Counted from the stretch's first letter, positions 1-11,742 are shown. The stretch is DNA of 64,000 bases from Lolium rigidum (GCF_022539505.1 NC_061514.1:222727837-222791836), one strand, 5' to 3'. Notes: generated by a model from the letters alone, not told the origin. Numbers and translations are program-made.

Positions 1-1955
1 CCACTTTCGAGGTCATTCAGCTCCTGCTCTTCCGTGTTCGCAGGCCCCCATACTTGGTCCATCATGGCGAAGATCTCCGCGTGGCGCTGTGAGAGGGGGA
101 CCTTTTGCAGAATCGGAAAGAGGTGAGGCTGAGTCTGGGGCGTGCCGGTGGCACGACTTAGGGATAACTTCTTCTCAACTTCATCAGCTGGAGCTTCAGC
201 TGAGGTAACGATAGGCTGCTCAGGCGGAGGTGCGGATGAGGACGCGCCCTTGCCGGACTCGCCGTGGCCGGTTTCGGTAGTTGGTTCTTCAGGGAGGTCA
301 TCAAGGTTGATGACGTCCTTAGGGTCCGGCTTGGCGGTAGAAGAGGCCTTGGGCGGAACCTCCACCTCCGGTGTGACGGGCACAGAAGCCGGAGAGGGCT
401 TCGCTTTATTCTTGGGGATCTTGGGGGCTGGCTTCCGGAGCTTTTGTTGCAAGATAAAAGAGGCATACCGTTTAGCATATGCTGATTCACAGTAACAAAA
501 GAATTTTAAGATGGAAACCAAGCGCTTACCCAGACGGTCTGAAAAATTGGTCTATGTCGGGTTGGGCTCGGTTGCTGGTGTCAATGAGCTTAAGGCGCTT
601 CTTCTCCGCCTCCGCCTTTCGGGTAGCCGCGGTGCTAAGCACTTCGCGGGCACGTTTAGTAGCGGGGCTGGAGGAAGCACCCCTTTTCCTTTTTGAGGGA
701 CACGGAGCCTCAGGAACTTCCGCGTCGGACGCAACCTCCGGGTCAGTGTTGCCCGCGTGAGGGACCCGGATAAGAGTTCCGAGTTCGCTCTCCTCAAGGG
801 CTTCGAGCTAAGTTACCCAGCCAACACTTAGAAAAATTTGAGATTGAAAAGGAATCAACAGTTGAGTCAAGGAAACATACCGCGGTCCCGGAGCCGTTGG
901 TGTGGATATCTTTGTTGCACACGTGAATCTTGAGCTCACGCGGAATCTTGATCAGCACTCGGAGCCGCCTGTCCAAGGCGTCGGCGGAGAGATTGTCCTT
1001 AGAGGTGCGCAAGGTATCCTCACGGACCGTGTACTGGAACAGCAGGCGGTCCCGATGTTGCAGGGGCTGGATCCTCTTAGTAAACCAGGACATGGTGAGG
1101 TCTTTCCCCGACAAGCCCTCGTTTGTAAGCTTGCAGATCCGTCTAATCGCCCGAGTCAGTTGAGGTGACTCGGAGAGATGGGGACATTGAGTCCATGCCG
1201 CAGTCTCGCTGGGGGCGTCCTTGAAGTCTGGTAGCACCTTTGGAGATGCCGGATCCGACACATCCTTCAGGTAGAAAAAATTGCCGGACCAGTACCACAC
1301 AAACTCATGACGATCTGTGTGCAGGTACACGCGCCCGGGGCGGAGCTTGAAGGTGACGCCACCATAGGTGGACAGCGTGGAAGTCTGAGAGACTTTCTCC
1401 TTTTTGACGGAGAAGTAGTATTGGAGTTATCCGGAGGTGGTCTTCTTCACACAGCGTTGCGTGGTTGCTGATGGCCAAGATGATGTTCGGAGCGATATGG
1501 TGAGGCTGGAGCTCGTACGCCTTCAGGATTTCCGAGAAGAAATCGATGGGCGGGAATGAGAAGCCGCGCTCAACGAGCGCCTTGGTCACCACCCACTCTC
1601 TGGCTTCGGGAGAGGGATTCTGTTCGCCGGAGATCGTCCGCCAGGATCCGGGTTTTATAAAACCCTCCGCCTCGAGATTGCGGAGCTCGGTCTCCGTGGT
1701 GAAACAGGGCCACCATTTCCCTTTGGCTTCGTTATCTCGCTTGTGAGCCTTTGATTTTTTGGTGGCTGCCTCCTCCACCTTCTTCTCCATCTGTTAAGTA
1801 CCCGCAGTTTCCTCCGGGTTGGCTGACGATCCTTCAATGTTCTTTCCGGAGTCCTTCCGAGGCTCTAGATGAACTGGGACGAGGGGAGGAGGGGCGGAGG
1901 AGATGGGGGTCGCCATGATTGGCTCAGTCGAGGGAGGCGGAGTAGAAGAAGACAT
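1..1955 (-). pseudogene. Opposite-strand spliced gene with Transposase_28-like domain, broken (element D)
   Basis: This minus-strand gene runs off the window. Reading right to left, exon 1 spans about 1955-881, exon 2 about 807-530 and exon 3 about 481-1, with GT/AG junctions that keep phase between exons. Exon 1 encodes a domain of the family I know as PF04195 (Transposase_28, putative gypsy-type transposon), with the signatures ELQPHH and FVWYWSGNFFYLKDV. Exon 2 carries a basic KRKR cluster suggesting nuclear targeting. Exon 3 is a Pro/Glu-rich linker. Two lesions are visible: an in-frame TAA at 1796-1794, and a frame change near 1420 between the LRITPI and YYFSVKK segments. The ATG at 1955 is chosen because it lies about 310 bases downstream of a TATA box and matches the short Ser-rich start of the C homologue. 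The biochemical function is unknown; the family name does not prove transposase activity. Confidence 0.75.
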
Positions 1956-2269
1956 CTGCGAAGAAAATGCGAGCTGGATAAACTTAGCCGGATCCTATGA
2001 AGAAAACCCTAGTCATCCCTACCAACTACGGTGAGAAGGCAAAGCTTGAGGGCTTACCGGAATGGCTTCCGCGGTGGTTGGGGTCGTCGGCGGCGAGGTT
2101 TCGCTGCGGTGGCTCGCCGGACTTAAGAACAGGAAGAACAGCACGCGGCGGCGATGGTGCTCCGGTGAACTTCCGGCGGACTCCGGTGCGGCGGAGGAGG
2201 AGCTTGGAGGCGGCGCTGTGCTGAGAGGTGAAAAGGGGGCGAATGGGGTGATTAGGGGTGAACGGCGGA

Positions 2270-2277
2270 TATTTATA
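2270..2277 (-). promoter_or_regulatory. TATA box of the opposite-strand gene in D
   Basis: On the minus strand the sequence reads CCTATAAATATCC, a strong plant TATA element. It lies about 310 bases upstream of the ATG at 1955 and about 430 bases from D's 3' LTR, so the gene appears to have a promoter of its own instead of relying on the LTR. The homologous gene in C has TTTATAA in the equivalent place (35524). Confidence 0.6.
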
Positions 2278-2689
2278 GGCCGAGGGGAGGAGATTCGTGC
2301 TCCGCATCCTGTGGTCGGAACGCAAGCGTCGCGCCGTTGGATGAGCGACACGTGTCAAAAACCCTAAGTGGTAAAAATGGCTAAGGATAAGTTACCGCTC
2401 AAATCGTCCGAAAATGGCGCCAAGATTGGCGGAACCGTTTGAACCTTTTGTAGGTTACGGGTAGCTGTTTGAAAGGCTGTGAACTCTTGTCCACGCAGGG
2501 GAGTAACCCGGAGACATGTAGCAATGATACTGTCGATGGGTGAAGTCCCGCGGGATGAAGATATTTTTCGACCAACAGTTGGAAAAGAAGAAAATATGAA
2601 GTTGGAGTTCTTCAAGTTTCTCTATGTTACCGAGATTGCCGGAAGACGCGAAGCGTTTGCAAGGCGGAAACAAGAGGTGAATCTCGAAG

Positions 2690-2704
2690 AACTCTGGGGA
2701 CTAC
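2690..2704 (+). other. Polypurine tract of element D
   Basis: The purine-rich ACTCTGGGGACTAC immediately precedes the TG of the 3' LTR. C (GCTTCGGGGACTAA) and F (GCTCGGGGGCTAA) have closely similar tracts, which links the three families. Confidence 0.7.
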
Positions 2705-2763
2705 TGTTGTGGGTATACTTCATGGGTGTACAATCGACAGTGCCTAGATCCGGCAAGCCCGGG

Positions 2764-3642
2764 TGTCGGGGGGAAGACCCCGGGTAGGGCAATGGACGCG
2801 GAGCAGCCGGCTAGAGGTTGGCCGGCTCGCGGCAAAGGCCGGCTGAGGAGCAGCCGGCTGGAGCCGTGGCCGGCTGCTTCGGAAGCCGGCCGGCTCTAAG
2901 TCCTAGTCGGCCTGGCTGCGGTCGTCTGCGCTGTGGCTGGGCCGGCTTCTACAAGCCATATCCGACTGGGGTTTACACCCTAGACCGACTCGAGGCTGGC
3001 GAGTCTTGCATGAGAAGGAACTGGGTAGGTGGTCCGGGTTCGCAGGTCCACGCTGACCTCATCTCCCGTAAAGCGCGGGGCACTGTAGAGCAATAGTGCC
3101 ACGCGGCGGACAGGCCATCATGGCGTACGCCGATCCGTACCGGCTACAGGGCATGATGGCGACAGAGACACCTCCTCTCCATACCGCTGACTCTGGCAGG
3201 CGGATGGGACAGGCCATGAGGCCTCAACGGCTCCTGACGTCAACGCCTCGGGAAGGAGCAGGAGCCGAAGCCGGCTAGTCGGCCACTAGTTCTTAGGGAC
3301 TTCATTGTAAAGTGCCAGCGCCTATATAAGCTGCACTACCCCCCTCGTGCGGGGGACGATCGATCATTCTTACTTCATTCTAGTCTTAGCGCTACTCGAG
3401 GAGAGAGACCTTTGTCTACCTTAGCCTCCCCGAGCAGCCGGATACAGCTCTAGGAGCACCATTGTACTGTGTGATCATCATATACACTCATAGAGGTTTT
3501 ACCTCCACCGGAGGGCCTCGAACCTGGGTACGTCGACCGTGTCATTCGTCCCCATACCCGCATCCGGATACCACCGTGAGACCATCTAGGAACCACCTTC
3601 GATTAGCCACCCTATGGAATATGCCATGACGATACCACGACA
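2764..3642 (+). mobile_element. Solo LTR E1, related to the F family
   Basis: This 879-base segment starts TGTCGGGGGGAAGACCCC, ends GATACCACGACA and is flanked by a perfect 5-bp duplication CCGGG (2759-2763 and 3643-3647). It has a TATA element (CCTATATAAG, 3321-3330), no internal domain, and an Rich in GCCGGCTGG-type motifs composition. The last 200 bases align by eye with the F LTRs (shared GTTTTACCTCCACCG and GCATCCGGATTCC-like stretches), so it is the same family or a close subfamily. A solo LTR normally arises by recombination between the two LTRs of a full element. Confidence 0.9.
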
Positions 3643-3753
3643 CCGGGTGGCCCACGGACGGTGATGTGGCATGTGGCCCATCGGGCGGCCCAGTTGCTGT
3701 AGATCATGAAGGATGAAGTCCAGCCAGGATAGGGAAGCCGGATCCTTACCAAC

Positions 3754-5278
3754 TGATGTCTACGCACGCTTCTATTCCTGTAGACAGTGTTGGGCCTCCA
3801 AGAGCAGAGGTTTGTAGAACAGCAGCAAGTTTCCCTTAAGTGAATCACCCAAGGTTTATCGAACTCAGGGAGGTAGAGGTCAAAGATATCCCTCTCAAGC
3901 AACCATGCAATTAAGATACAAGAAGTCTCTTGTGTCCCCAACACACCTAATACACTTGTCGATGTATAGGTGCACTAGTTCGGCGAAGAGATAGTGAAAT
4001 ACAAGTAATATGGATGATTGTAAGTAGTAATTGCAATCTGAAATAAAAATGGCAGCAAGCGAACATGTAGCGTAACTTGTTGGAAACGGTGTTTCAATGC
4101 TTAGAAACAAGGCCTAGGGATCATACTTTCACTAGTGGACACTCTCAACAATGATCACATAACTGAATAAATAAATGCTACTCTTAAACACTCTCTTGTC
4201 GGATAACAAACACCATTCATTGTGTAGGGCTACAAAGCACACCTCAAGCCGGAGTAAACAAGCTCCACAACTTCATAAAGGAATCACACACGATGCACAC
4301 ACTGTCACCGTCACACCGTGGAGAGTGAATCCGGAGTTCATATTAAAGTAACCTCTAGAGTGCATAATAGACCGTTGCAATTTAGACCGAGTACTAACAT
4401 AGCATACACACTCGTCACCAATAGCTATGAAAGGGGGAATAGATCACATCAATACTATCATAGTAATAGTTAACTTCATAATCCACAAGAGATTACAATC
4501 ATAACCTACGCCAAGTACTACATGATGCACACACCGTCCTCTTTACATCACGGAGGAGGAATAGACTACTTTAATAACATCACTAGAGTAGCACATAGAT
4601 TAATAGTGATACAAAGCTCATAATCACATAAAGATCACACCATGGGAGAGAGAGATGAACCACATAGCTACCGGTAGTGCCCTCAGCCTCGGGGGAGAAC
4701 TACTCCCTCCTCATCATGGGAGACAACAACGGCGATGAAGATGGCGGTGGTGTCCATGGAGATGACTCCGGGGGCAATTCCCCGTCCCGGCGGCGTGCCG
4801 GAACAGAGATTCTGTCCCCCGAAACATGTCTTCGCGATGGCGGCGGCTACGGAACTCTTCGTGGAATATCGTCGATTGTTTTAGGGTTTTCGGAGACGGA
4901 AGAATATATAGGCGAAGGGGCGATGTCAGTGGAGTCCCGAGGGGCCCACCCCATAGGGCGGCGTGGCCAGGGGTGGGGCCGCGCCCCCTAGGGTGTGGCC
5001 GCCTCGTGGCTCCTCTTCGTCTCCTCTTCGGTGTTCTGGAAGCCTCCGTGGAAAATAAGACCGTTGGCTTTTGTTTCGTCCAATTCTGAGAATATTTCCT
5101 GTGTAGGATTTCTAAAACCAAAAACAGCAGAAAACAGGAACTGGCGCTTCGGCATCTTGTTAATAGGTTAGTACCGGAAAATGCATCAAAATGATATAAA
5201 GTGTATGTAAAACATGTGAATATTGTCATAAAACTAGCATGGAACATAAGAAATTATAGATACGTTTGAGACGTATCA
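3754..5278 (-). repeat. 3' LTR of A1
   Basis: In element orientation it begins TGATACGTCTCAAACGTATC and ends CGTAGACATCA. A TATA-like stretch (CTATATATTC on the minus strand) lies near 4900. Short frames in the GC-rich part around 4680-5250 are not conserved as proteins between copies and are not annotated. Confidence 0.9.
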
Positions 5279-7914
5279 AGCATCCCCAAGCTTAGTTCCT
5301 ACTCGCCCTCGAGTAGGTAAACGATAACAAGGATAATTTCTGAAGTGACATGCTACTATCATAATCTTGATCAATACTATTGTAAAACATATGAGATGAA
5401 TGAAGTGATTCAAAGCAATGGTAAAAATAATGACTAAACAACTGAATCAGATGGCAAAGACTTTTCATGAATAGTACTTTCAAGACAAGCATCAACAAGT
5501 CTTGCATAAGAATTAACTCATAAAGCAATAGATTCTTAATAGAAGGTTTTGAAGCAACACAAAGGAAGATTTAAGTCTCGAGCACTTGCTTTCAACTTTC
5601 AACATGTATATCTCATGGATAATTGTCAACACAAAGTAATATGATGAGTGCAAATAAGCAAGTATGTAAGAATCAATGCACATAGTTGACACAAGTGTTT
5701 GCTTCTAAGATAGAAAGAAGTAGGTAAACTGACTCAACATAAAGTAAAAGAAAGGCCCTCCGTAGAGGGAAGCAGGGATTACTCATGTGATAGAGCTTTT
5801 TATTTTGAAAACATGGAAACAATTTTGTCAACGGTAGTAATAATTCATATGTGTTATGCATAAAACCTCCTATAAGTTGCAAGCCTCATGCATCGAATAC
5901 TAATAGTGCCCGCTCCTTGTCCTAATTAGCTCGGATTTCCATGGATTATCATTGCATTACATATGTTTCAACCAAGTGTCACAAAGGGGTACCTCTATGC
6001 CACCTGTACAAAGGTCCAAGGAGATAGATCGCATTTGATTTCTCGATTTTGATAGATCTCAACTTGAGGACATCCATACCGGGACAACATAGAAAACAGA
6101 TAATGGACTCCTCTTTTATGCTTTAAGCATTCAAGAAGAGATAACATTCTCATAAGAGATTTGAGGATTAATGTCCAAGCTGAAACTTCCACCATGATAC
6201 ATGGCTTTGGTTGGCGGCCCAATGTTCTTCTCTAACAATATGCATACTCAAACCATTCAACTCATGGAAAATCTCCCTTACTTCAGACAAGACGAACATG
6301 CATATCAACTCACATGATATTCAACAAAGGTGTAACGAGGTTGATGGCGTCCCCGAAACATGGTTACCGCTCAACAAGAAACTTATAAGAAATAAGATAC
6401 ATAAGCGACATATTCTTTACCACAATAGTTTTTAGGCTACTTTCCCATGAGCTATGTATTGCAAAGACAAGGAATGAAATTTTTTAAGGTAGCACGCAAG
6501 CAATTTACTTGGAATGGCAGAAAAATACCACATAGTAGGTAGTTATGGTGGACACAAATGGCATAAGTTTTGGCTCAAGGTTTTGGATGCACGAGAAGCA
6601 TTCCCTCTCGGTACAAGGCTTTGGCTAGCAAAGTTGTTTGAAGCAAACACAAGTATGAACCGGTACAGCAAAAATTACATAAGAACATATTGCAAGCATT
6701 ATAAGACTCTACACTTGTCTTCCTTGTTGCTCAAACACTTTTACCAGAAAATATCTAGACTTTAGAGAGATCAATCATGCAAACCAAATTTCAACAAGCT
6801 CTACGGTAGTTCTCCACTAATAGGTTCAAACTACATGATGCAAGAGCTTAAACATGATCTACTTGAGAGCTCAAAACAATTGCCAAGTATCAAATTATTC
6901 AAGACAATATACCAATTACCACATGAAGCATTTTCTGTTTCCAACCAAATAGCAATGAATGAAGCGGCTTTAAGCTTTCGCCATGAACATTAAAAGTAAA
7001 ACTAAGAACACCGAGTGTTCAATATGAAAAAGCGGAGCGTGTCTTTCTACCATACAAGGAATGCTAGGATCCGAATTTATTCAAACACAAACAAAAATAA
7101 AAACACACAGACGCTCCACGTAAAGCACATAAGATGTGACGGAATAAAAATATAGTTTCACTAGAGGTGACCTGATAAGTTGTTGATGAAGAAGGGGATG
7201 CCTTGGGCATCCCCAAGCTTAGATGCTTGAGTCTTCTTGAAATATGCAGGGATGAACCACGGGGGCATCCCCAAGCTTAGACTTTTCACTCTTCTTGATC
7301 ATATTATATCATCCTCCTCTCTTGATCCTTGAAAAACTTCCTTCACACCAAACTCAAAACAATCTCATTAGAGGGTTAGTGCATAATCAAAAATTCACAT
7401 GTTCAGCGAGGACACAATGATTCCCAACACTTCTGGACATTACCCAAGGCTACTGAAATTTAATGGAGCAAAGAAATCCAATCAAACACAGTAAAAGAGG
7501 CAATGTGAAATAAAAGGCAGAATCTGTCAAAACAGAACAGTCCGTAAAGACGAATTTTTTCGAGGCACTTAACATGCTCAGATGAAGAAGCTCAAATTGA
7601 ATGAAAATTGCGTACATATCTGAGGATTACTCATGAATTTTTACAGAATTTTTAGTCTCTCCTACAGAGAGATCAACTCAAATTCGTGACGACTAAAAAT
7701 CTGTTTCGCGCAGAAATCCAAATCTAGTATCAACCTTACTATCAAAGACTTTACTTGGCACAACAATGCAATAAAATAAAGATAAGGAGAGGTTGCTACA
7801 GTAGTAACAACTTCCAAGACACAACAAAACAGTAGCAAAATAAAAATATGGGTTATCTCCCAAGAAGTGCTTTCTTTATAGCCATTAAGATGGGCTCAGT
7901 AATTTTAATGATGC
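5279..7914 (-). other. A1 internal region downstream of its ORF, no gene seen
   Basis: These 2.6 kb lie between the family A ORF and the polypurine tract. I see no protein-like frame. The terminal polypurine tract (TAAGCTTGGGGATGCT on the minus strand) is at 5279-5294. Two further copies of AAGCTTGGGGATGCC lie at about 7205-7222 and 7268-7280, and the same doublet recurs in A2 and A3. Confidence 0.75.
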
Positions 7915-8640
7915 TCACATAAGAATGAGAGTTGAAGCAAAGAGAGCATCAAAAAGCAAGTATGAAACAAATTTAAGCCTAATCCGCTTCCTATGCATAG
8001 GAATCTTGTACACAAATAAATTCATGAAGATCAAAGTGACAAGCATTGGAAGATAAAACACGAGTAACTTCAAAATTTTCAGCATGTAGAGAGGTGTTTT
8101 AGTACCATGAAAATTTCTACAACCATATGTTCCTCTCTCATAATAATTTCCAATAGCATCATGAACAAACTCAACAATATAACTATCACATAAAGCATTC
8201 TTATTCACATGCATAAAATTATCATTACTCTCCACATAAGCATAATCAATTTTATTAGTAATAGTGGGAGTAAAACTATCACAACCATCATTGTAATCAT
8301 CATAAATTGCAGGCATGGTATAATCATAATAAACTTTATCCTCCATAGTAGGTGGCACCAAAATACCACTATCATTATAATCATCATAAATGGGAGGCAA
8401 AGTATCATCAAAGAAAATTTTCTCCTCAAAACTTGGGGGACTAAAAATATCACAACCAGCTTCCCGAAGCTTAAATTGTTCCATAGCATTAGCAATAATA
8501 GTGTTCAAAGAGTTCATGCTAATAACATTGCTACAACTATGTTGCAAACAAAGTTCCATGGGTTTTTTAATTCTCTCTTCAAACACATCATGTCCTAATT
8601 CAATATAAAGTTCATAAAGATCTCTAATCTTTTTTGTTAA
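7915..8640 (-). pseudogene. Family A protein of unknown function, A1 copy (damaged ends)
   Basis: The frame encodes about 223 residues of the family A protein, homologous to the intact copies at 13391-14134 and 32750-33499. Visible features are the PPIYDDYND motif (a PPxY match), a Tyr/Asp-rich repeat containing a second YDDYND, and near the C-terminus one hydrophobic stretch followed by the basic KIPMHRKRIRLK. The original ATG is lost (the homologous ATGGAAAAC is replaced here), so the first Met at 8586 is internal, and a single-base loss shifts the last residues. It starts within about 170 bases of the LTR, where gag would be. I do not recognise a known family. Confidence 0.7.
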
Positions 8641-8782
8641 GCCTAACTAGTGAAAAATAAAAAGAAGAAACAAAAAGATATAATTGCAGATCTAAAGGAA
8701 ATAACTTCGAGCACTCACACACCGGCAACAGTGCTAGGAAATAGCTTAGTAGTCGGAGGATGTGAATACCTTTTACCTTACC

Positions 8783-8800
8783 TCCCCGGCAACGGCGCCA
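8783..8800 (-). other. Primer-binding site of A1 (tRNA-Asp type)
   Basis: On the minus strand TGGCGCCGTTGCCGGGGA lies 10 bases inside the 5' LTR. This is the tRNA-Asp-type primer site of many grass Athila-like elements. Bases 8801-8810 are the spacer. Confidence 0.8.
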
Positions 8801-8810
8801 GAAAATAGCT

Positions 8811-10336
8811 TGATGTCTACGCACGCTTCTATTCCGGTAGACGGTGTTGGGCCTCCAAGAGCGAGAGGTTTGTAGAACAGCAGCAAGTTTCCCTTAATTG
8901 AATCACCCAAGGTTTATCGAACTCAGGGAGGTAGAGGTCAAAGATATCCCTCTCAAGCAACCCTGCAATTAAGATACAAGAAGTATCTTGTGTCCCGAAC
9001 ACACCTAATACACTTGTCAGATGTATAGGTGCACTAGTTCGGCGAAGAGATAGTGAAATACAAGTAATATGGATGATTGTAAGTAGTAATTGCAATCTGA
9101 AATAAAAATGGCAGCAAGCGAACATGTAGCAGAACTTGTTGGAAACGGTGTTTCAATGCTTAGAAACAAGACCTAGGGATCATACTTTCACTAGTGGACA
9201 CTCTCAACAATGATCACATAACTGAATAAATAAATGCTACTCTTAAACACTCTCTTGTTGGATAACAAACACCATTCATTGTGTAGGGCTACAAAGCACA
9301 CCTCAAGACGGAGTAAACAAGCTCCACAACTTCATAAAGGAATCACACACGATGCGCACACTTGTCACTATCACACCGTGGAGAGTGAATCCGGAGTTAA
9401 TATTAAAGTAACCTCTAGAGTGCATAATAGACCGTTGCAATTTAGACCGAGTACTAACATAGCATACACACTGTCACCAATAGCTATGAAAGGGGGAATA
9501 GATCACATCAATACTATCATAGTAATAGTTAACTTCATAATCCACAAGAGATTACAATCATAACCTACGCCAAGTACTACATGATGCACACACTGTCCTC
9601 TTTACATCATGGAGGAGGAATAGACTACTTTAATAACATCACTAGAGTAGCACATAGATTAATAGTGATACAAAGCTCATGATCACATAAAGATCACACC
9701 ATGGGAGAGAGAGATGAACCACATAGCTACCGGTAGAGCCCTCAGCCTCGGGGGAGAACTACTCCCTCCTCATCATGGGAGACAGCAACGGCGATGAAGA
9801 TGGCGGTGGTGTCGATGGAGATGACTCTGGGGGCAATTCCCCGTCCCGGCGACGTGCCGGAACAGAGATTTTGTCCCCCGAAACTTGTCTTCGCGATGGC
9901 GGCGGCTACGGAACTCTTCGTGGAATATCGTCGATTGTTTTAGGGTTTTCGGAGACGGAAGAATATATAGGCGAAGGGGCGATGTCGGTGGAGTCCCGAG
10001 GGGCCCACCGCATAGGGCGGCGCGGCCAGGGTTGGGGCCGCGCCCCCTAGGGTGTGGCCGCCTCGTGGCTCCTCTTCGTCTCCTCTTCAGTGTTCTGGAA
10101 GCCTCCGTGGAAAATAAGACTGTGGGGTTTTGTTTCGTCCAATTCCGAGAATATTTCTGTGTAGGATTTCTGAAACCAAAAACAGCAAAAAACGAGAACT
10201 GACGCTTCGGCATCTTGTTAATAGGTTAGTACCGGAAAATGCATCAAAATGATATAAAGTGTATGTAAAACATGTGAGTATTGTCATAAAACTAGCATGG
10301 AACATAAGAAATTATAGATACGTTTGAGACGTATCA
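8811..10336 (-). repeat. 5' LTR of A1
   Basis: Nearly identical to 3754-5278, with scattered substitutions and one-base indels. Differences include CAG versus CGAG and CTG versus CTTG at matched positions. Confidence 0.9.
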
Positions 10337-10734
10337 CCGACCTTCGGAGGAGGCCGGATCCGTGAAGGCCCATGAGGAACCCGGATCCAGTACGACGTAG
10401 ATGGAAGGCGGATCCTTGATGTACACGGCAAGACATTGTACCGTAGTTAGGCAACCTGTAATCCGGCTAGGACTCTCCATGTAAACCCTAGATCCGTGCG
10501 CCTATATAAGCCGGATCCCGGGAGCCCTAGAGGCACAACCACAACTCATTGTAACAACGCGAAAGCGCCCAGATAATTCCAGACAAGCAGCAGTAGGCCT
10601 TGCCATCGTGCAGGTGTTCCGAAGCTGGGTAAATCGCGTACCACCGTCCCGTGTGCACTCCGCCCTATGGCCCCTACTTCTTCTCCCCCTCGTGAGGATC
10701 CCTCCTCTGAGGTACCGTCGAATAGGCAACGACA

Positions 10735-10870
10735 ACTCCGATGCCAAGGATCTGTGCCGCGAGGTGCAGATCATGCACCACCTCACAGGACACCGCAACA
10801 TCGTCGAGCTGCACGGCTCCTACGAGGACCTCGCCATGGAGCTCTACGAGGGCGGCGAGTCGGTGCTACC
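10735..10870 (+). pseudogene. Calcium-dependent protein kinase (CDPK-type) gene fragment
   Basis: The plus strand encodes a short piece beginning [20 protein letters not shown], continuing through [11 protein letters not shown] and ending around MELYEGGES. These are kinase subdomains III-V as found in plant CDPK/CRK proteins, where the usual text is close to [16 protein letters not shown] and MELCEGGELFDRI. A few residues are missing between YED and MEL, and the catalytic loop is absent. It begins directly after the 3' LTR of D and is followed by unrelated sequence. It is a fragment, probably captured by the adjacent CACTA-type transposon or a remnant of the insertion target. Confidence 0.7.
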
Positions 10871-11214
10871 GCTGCTGCCGGCGCGGCTCGGCAAATCGGC
10901 GGAGGAGGACGTCCAGGCGGTGGAGGCGTGTAGGCCGGCGACGACGAGGGACCGCTCCCGCCACTCCTCCTGCTGGCGGAGCTTGAGGCTGCCGGCGGCG
11001 GCGAGGTGGACGCGTGTGTACTTGATTGCTTTTTGGTAGTTCTTTTAGGGAATTTGGTTGTATTTTGTAGCTCCTGTAATAGTCCTGTAATAGCTCTATT
11101 TTATGTAATAATAATATAATAGAATAAAAACCGGCCCCTTTTCTCGATCTCGACGTGGTACTTATGAACGTTCAGACCAGCACACCCAGAGCCACGTGGT
11201 ACCTTTTAACTTTA
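10871..11214. other. Unassigned spacer, no gene seen
   Basis: GC-rich sequence to about 11030 is followed by AT-rich sequence with repeated CCTGTAATAG. Nothing here supports a gene; it is probably CACTA interior. Confidence 0.5.
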
Positions 11215-11463
11215 ATAAAGTAGTACCCAGTGGCGCACGCTTTTAGAATGCTAGTGGCGCACGCTATTAGAAAAGTGGTGGCGCACTGTTTGCATTACCA
11301 ATGGCGCACCAGTGGTGCGCCACTCCTATGTGTCATACCAATGGCGCACTACTAGGTGCGCCACTGCTAACAATTAGCAGTGGCGTGATAGTAGTGGCGC
11401 ACCACTAGTGTGCCATTGATAGCAAAAAGTAGTGCGCCACTGATTGCCTGTTTTCTAGTAGTG
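11215..11463. mobile_element. Terminal region of a CACTA-type DNA transposon
   Basis: Read on the minus strand the end is CACTACTAGAAAACAGGC, a typical CACTA terminal inverted repeat. Behind it, 11225-11440 is packed with direct and inverted copies of GTGGCGCAC/GTGCGCCAC, the subterminal repeat pattern of these transposons. The other terminus is not visible; element D has inserted to the left and B begins three bases to the right. Confidence 0.8.
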
Positions 11464-11742
11464 ACTGATGACCCACAAGTATAGGGGGTGTATCGTAGTA
11501 CTTTCGATAAATAAGAGTGTCGAACCCAACGAGGAGCAGAAGGTGTTGACAAGAAGTTTCGATGAAGGATTCACTGTAAATGCTCACAGACAAGTTTTCG
11601 GGAGGTTTTGATATAGCGAGATAAATAAAATACAAGTAAGTAAAATGCGAGAATAATAATTGCACCAAGTGTCCCAATCCTTTTTTAGCACAAAGGACAA
11701 GCCGGTTTGTTTACTTATGATGACCAAATGTTCTTGAGTACA

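Larger units (their letters stand above)
1..2704 (+). mobile_element. 3' internal region of gypsy element D (truncated by window edge)
   Basis: This stretch precedes a polypurine tract and a 3' LTR start at 2705, so it is the 3' end of the internal domain of a plus-strand LTR retrotransposon whose gag-pol lies outside the window. Its only recognisable coding content is a spliced gene on the opposite strand (1-1955). Bases 1956-2270 are the leader of that gene. Bases 2280-2690 hold no gene that I can see. The arrangement mirrors element C, where a related gene also lies antisense between pol and the 3' LTR. Confidence 0.75.
3754..10336 (-). mobile_element. Complete non-autonomous LTR retrotransposon A1
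   Basis: This 6.58-kb element on the minus strand has two LTRs of 1525 and 1526 bases, a primer site matching tRNA-Asp-type PBS, a polypurine tract and a 3.53-kb internal domain. The flanking 5-mers are CCAAC (3749-3753) and CCGAC (10337-10341), one mismatch. It has no gag, protease, RT, RNase H or integrase. The only substantial reading frame encodes the family A protein at 7915-8640, in the position of gag. LTR termini (TGATACGTCTC...GACATCA) and PBS resemble large Triticeae families of the Sabrina/Fatima/WHAM kind; I cannot assign it to one by memory. Confidence 0.9.
2705..10734 (+). repeat. 3' LTR of element D, split by two later insertions
   Basis: The LTR starts TGTTGTGGGTATACTTC after the polypurine tract and ends GGCAACGACA at 10734. 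It is in three pieces, 2705-2763, 3643-3753 and 10342-10734, about 560 bases in all once the solo LTR E1 and element A1 with their target duplications are removed. A TATA element (CCTATATAAGCC) lies near 10501. The 5' LTR and left target duplication are outside the window, so the insertion site cannot be verified from both sides. Confidence 0.7.

Noticed and set aside
2019..2358. Minus-strand frames next to the D antisense gene
   Set aside because: They overlap its promoter and leader and carry no recognisable domain.
4677..5250. Short GC-rich frames recurring in A-type LTRs (also near 9770, 12000, 29600, 52100, 61000)
   Set aside because: They lie in LTR promoter and leader regions, change frame between copies and show no domain.
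8205..8598. Open frames antisense to or overlapping the family A ORF (Ile/Met-rich)
   Set aside because: They are frame shadows of the Tyr/Asp-rich codons of the real ORF, and the same shadows recur at 13439-13832, 33053-33463 and 58759-59031.
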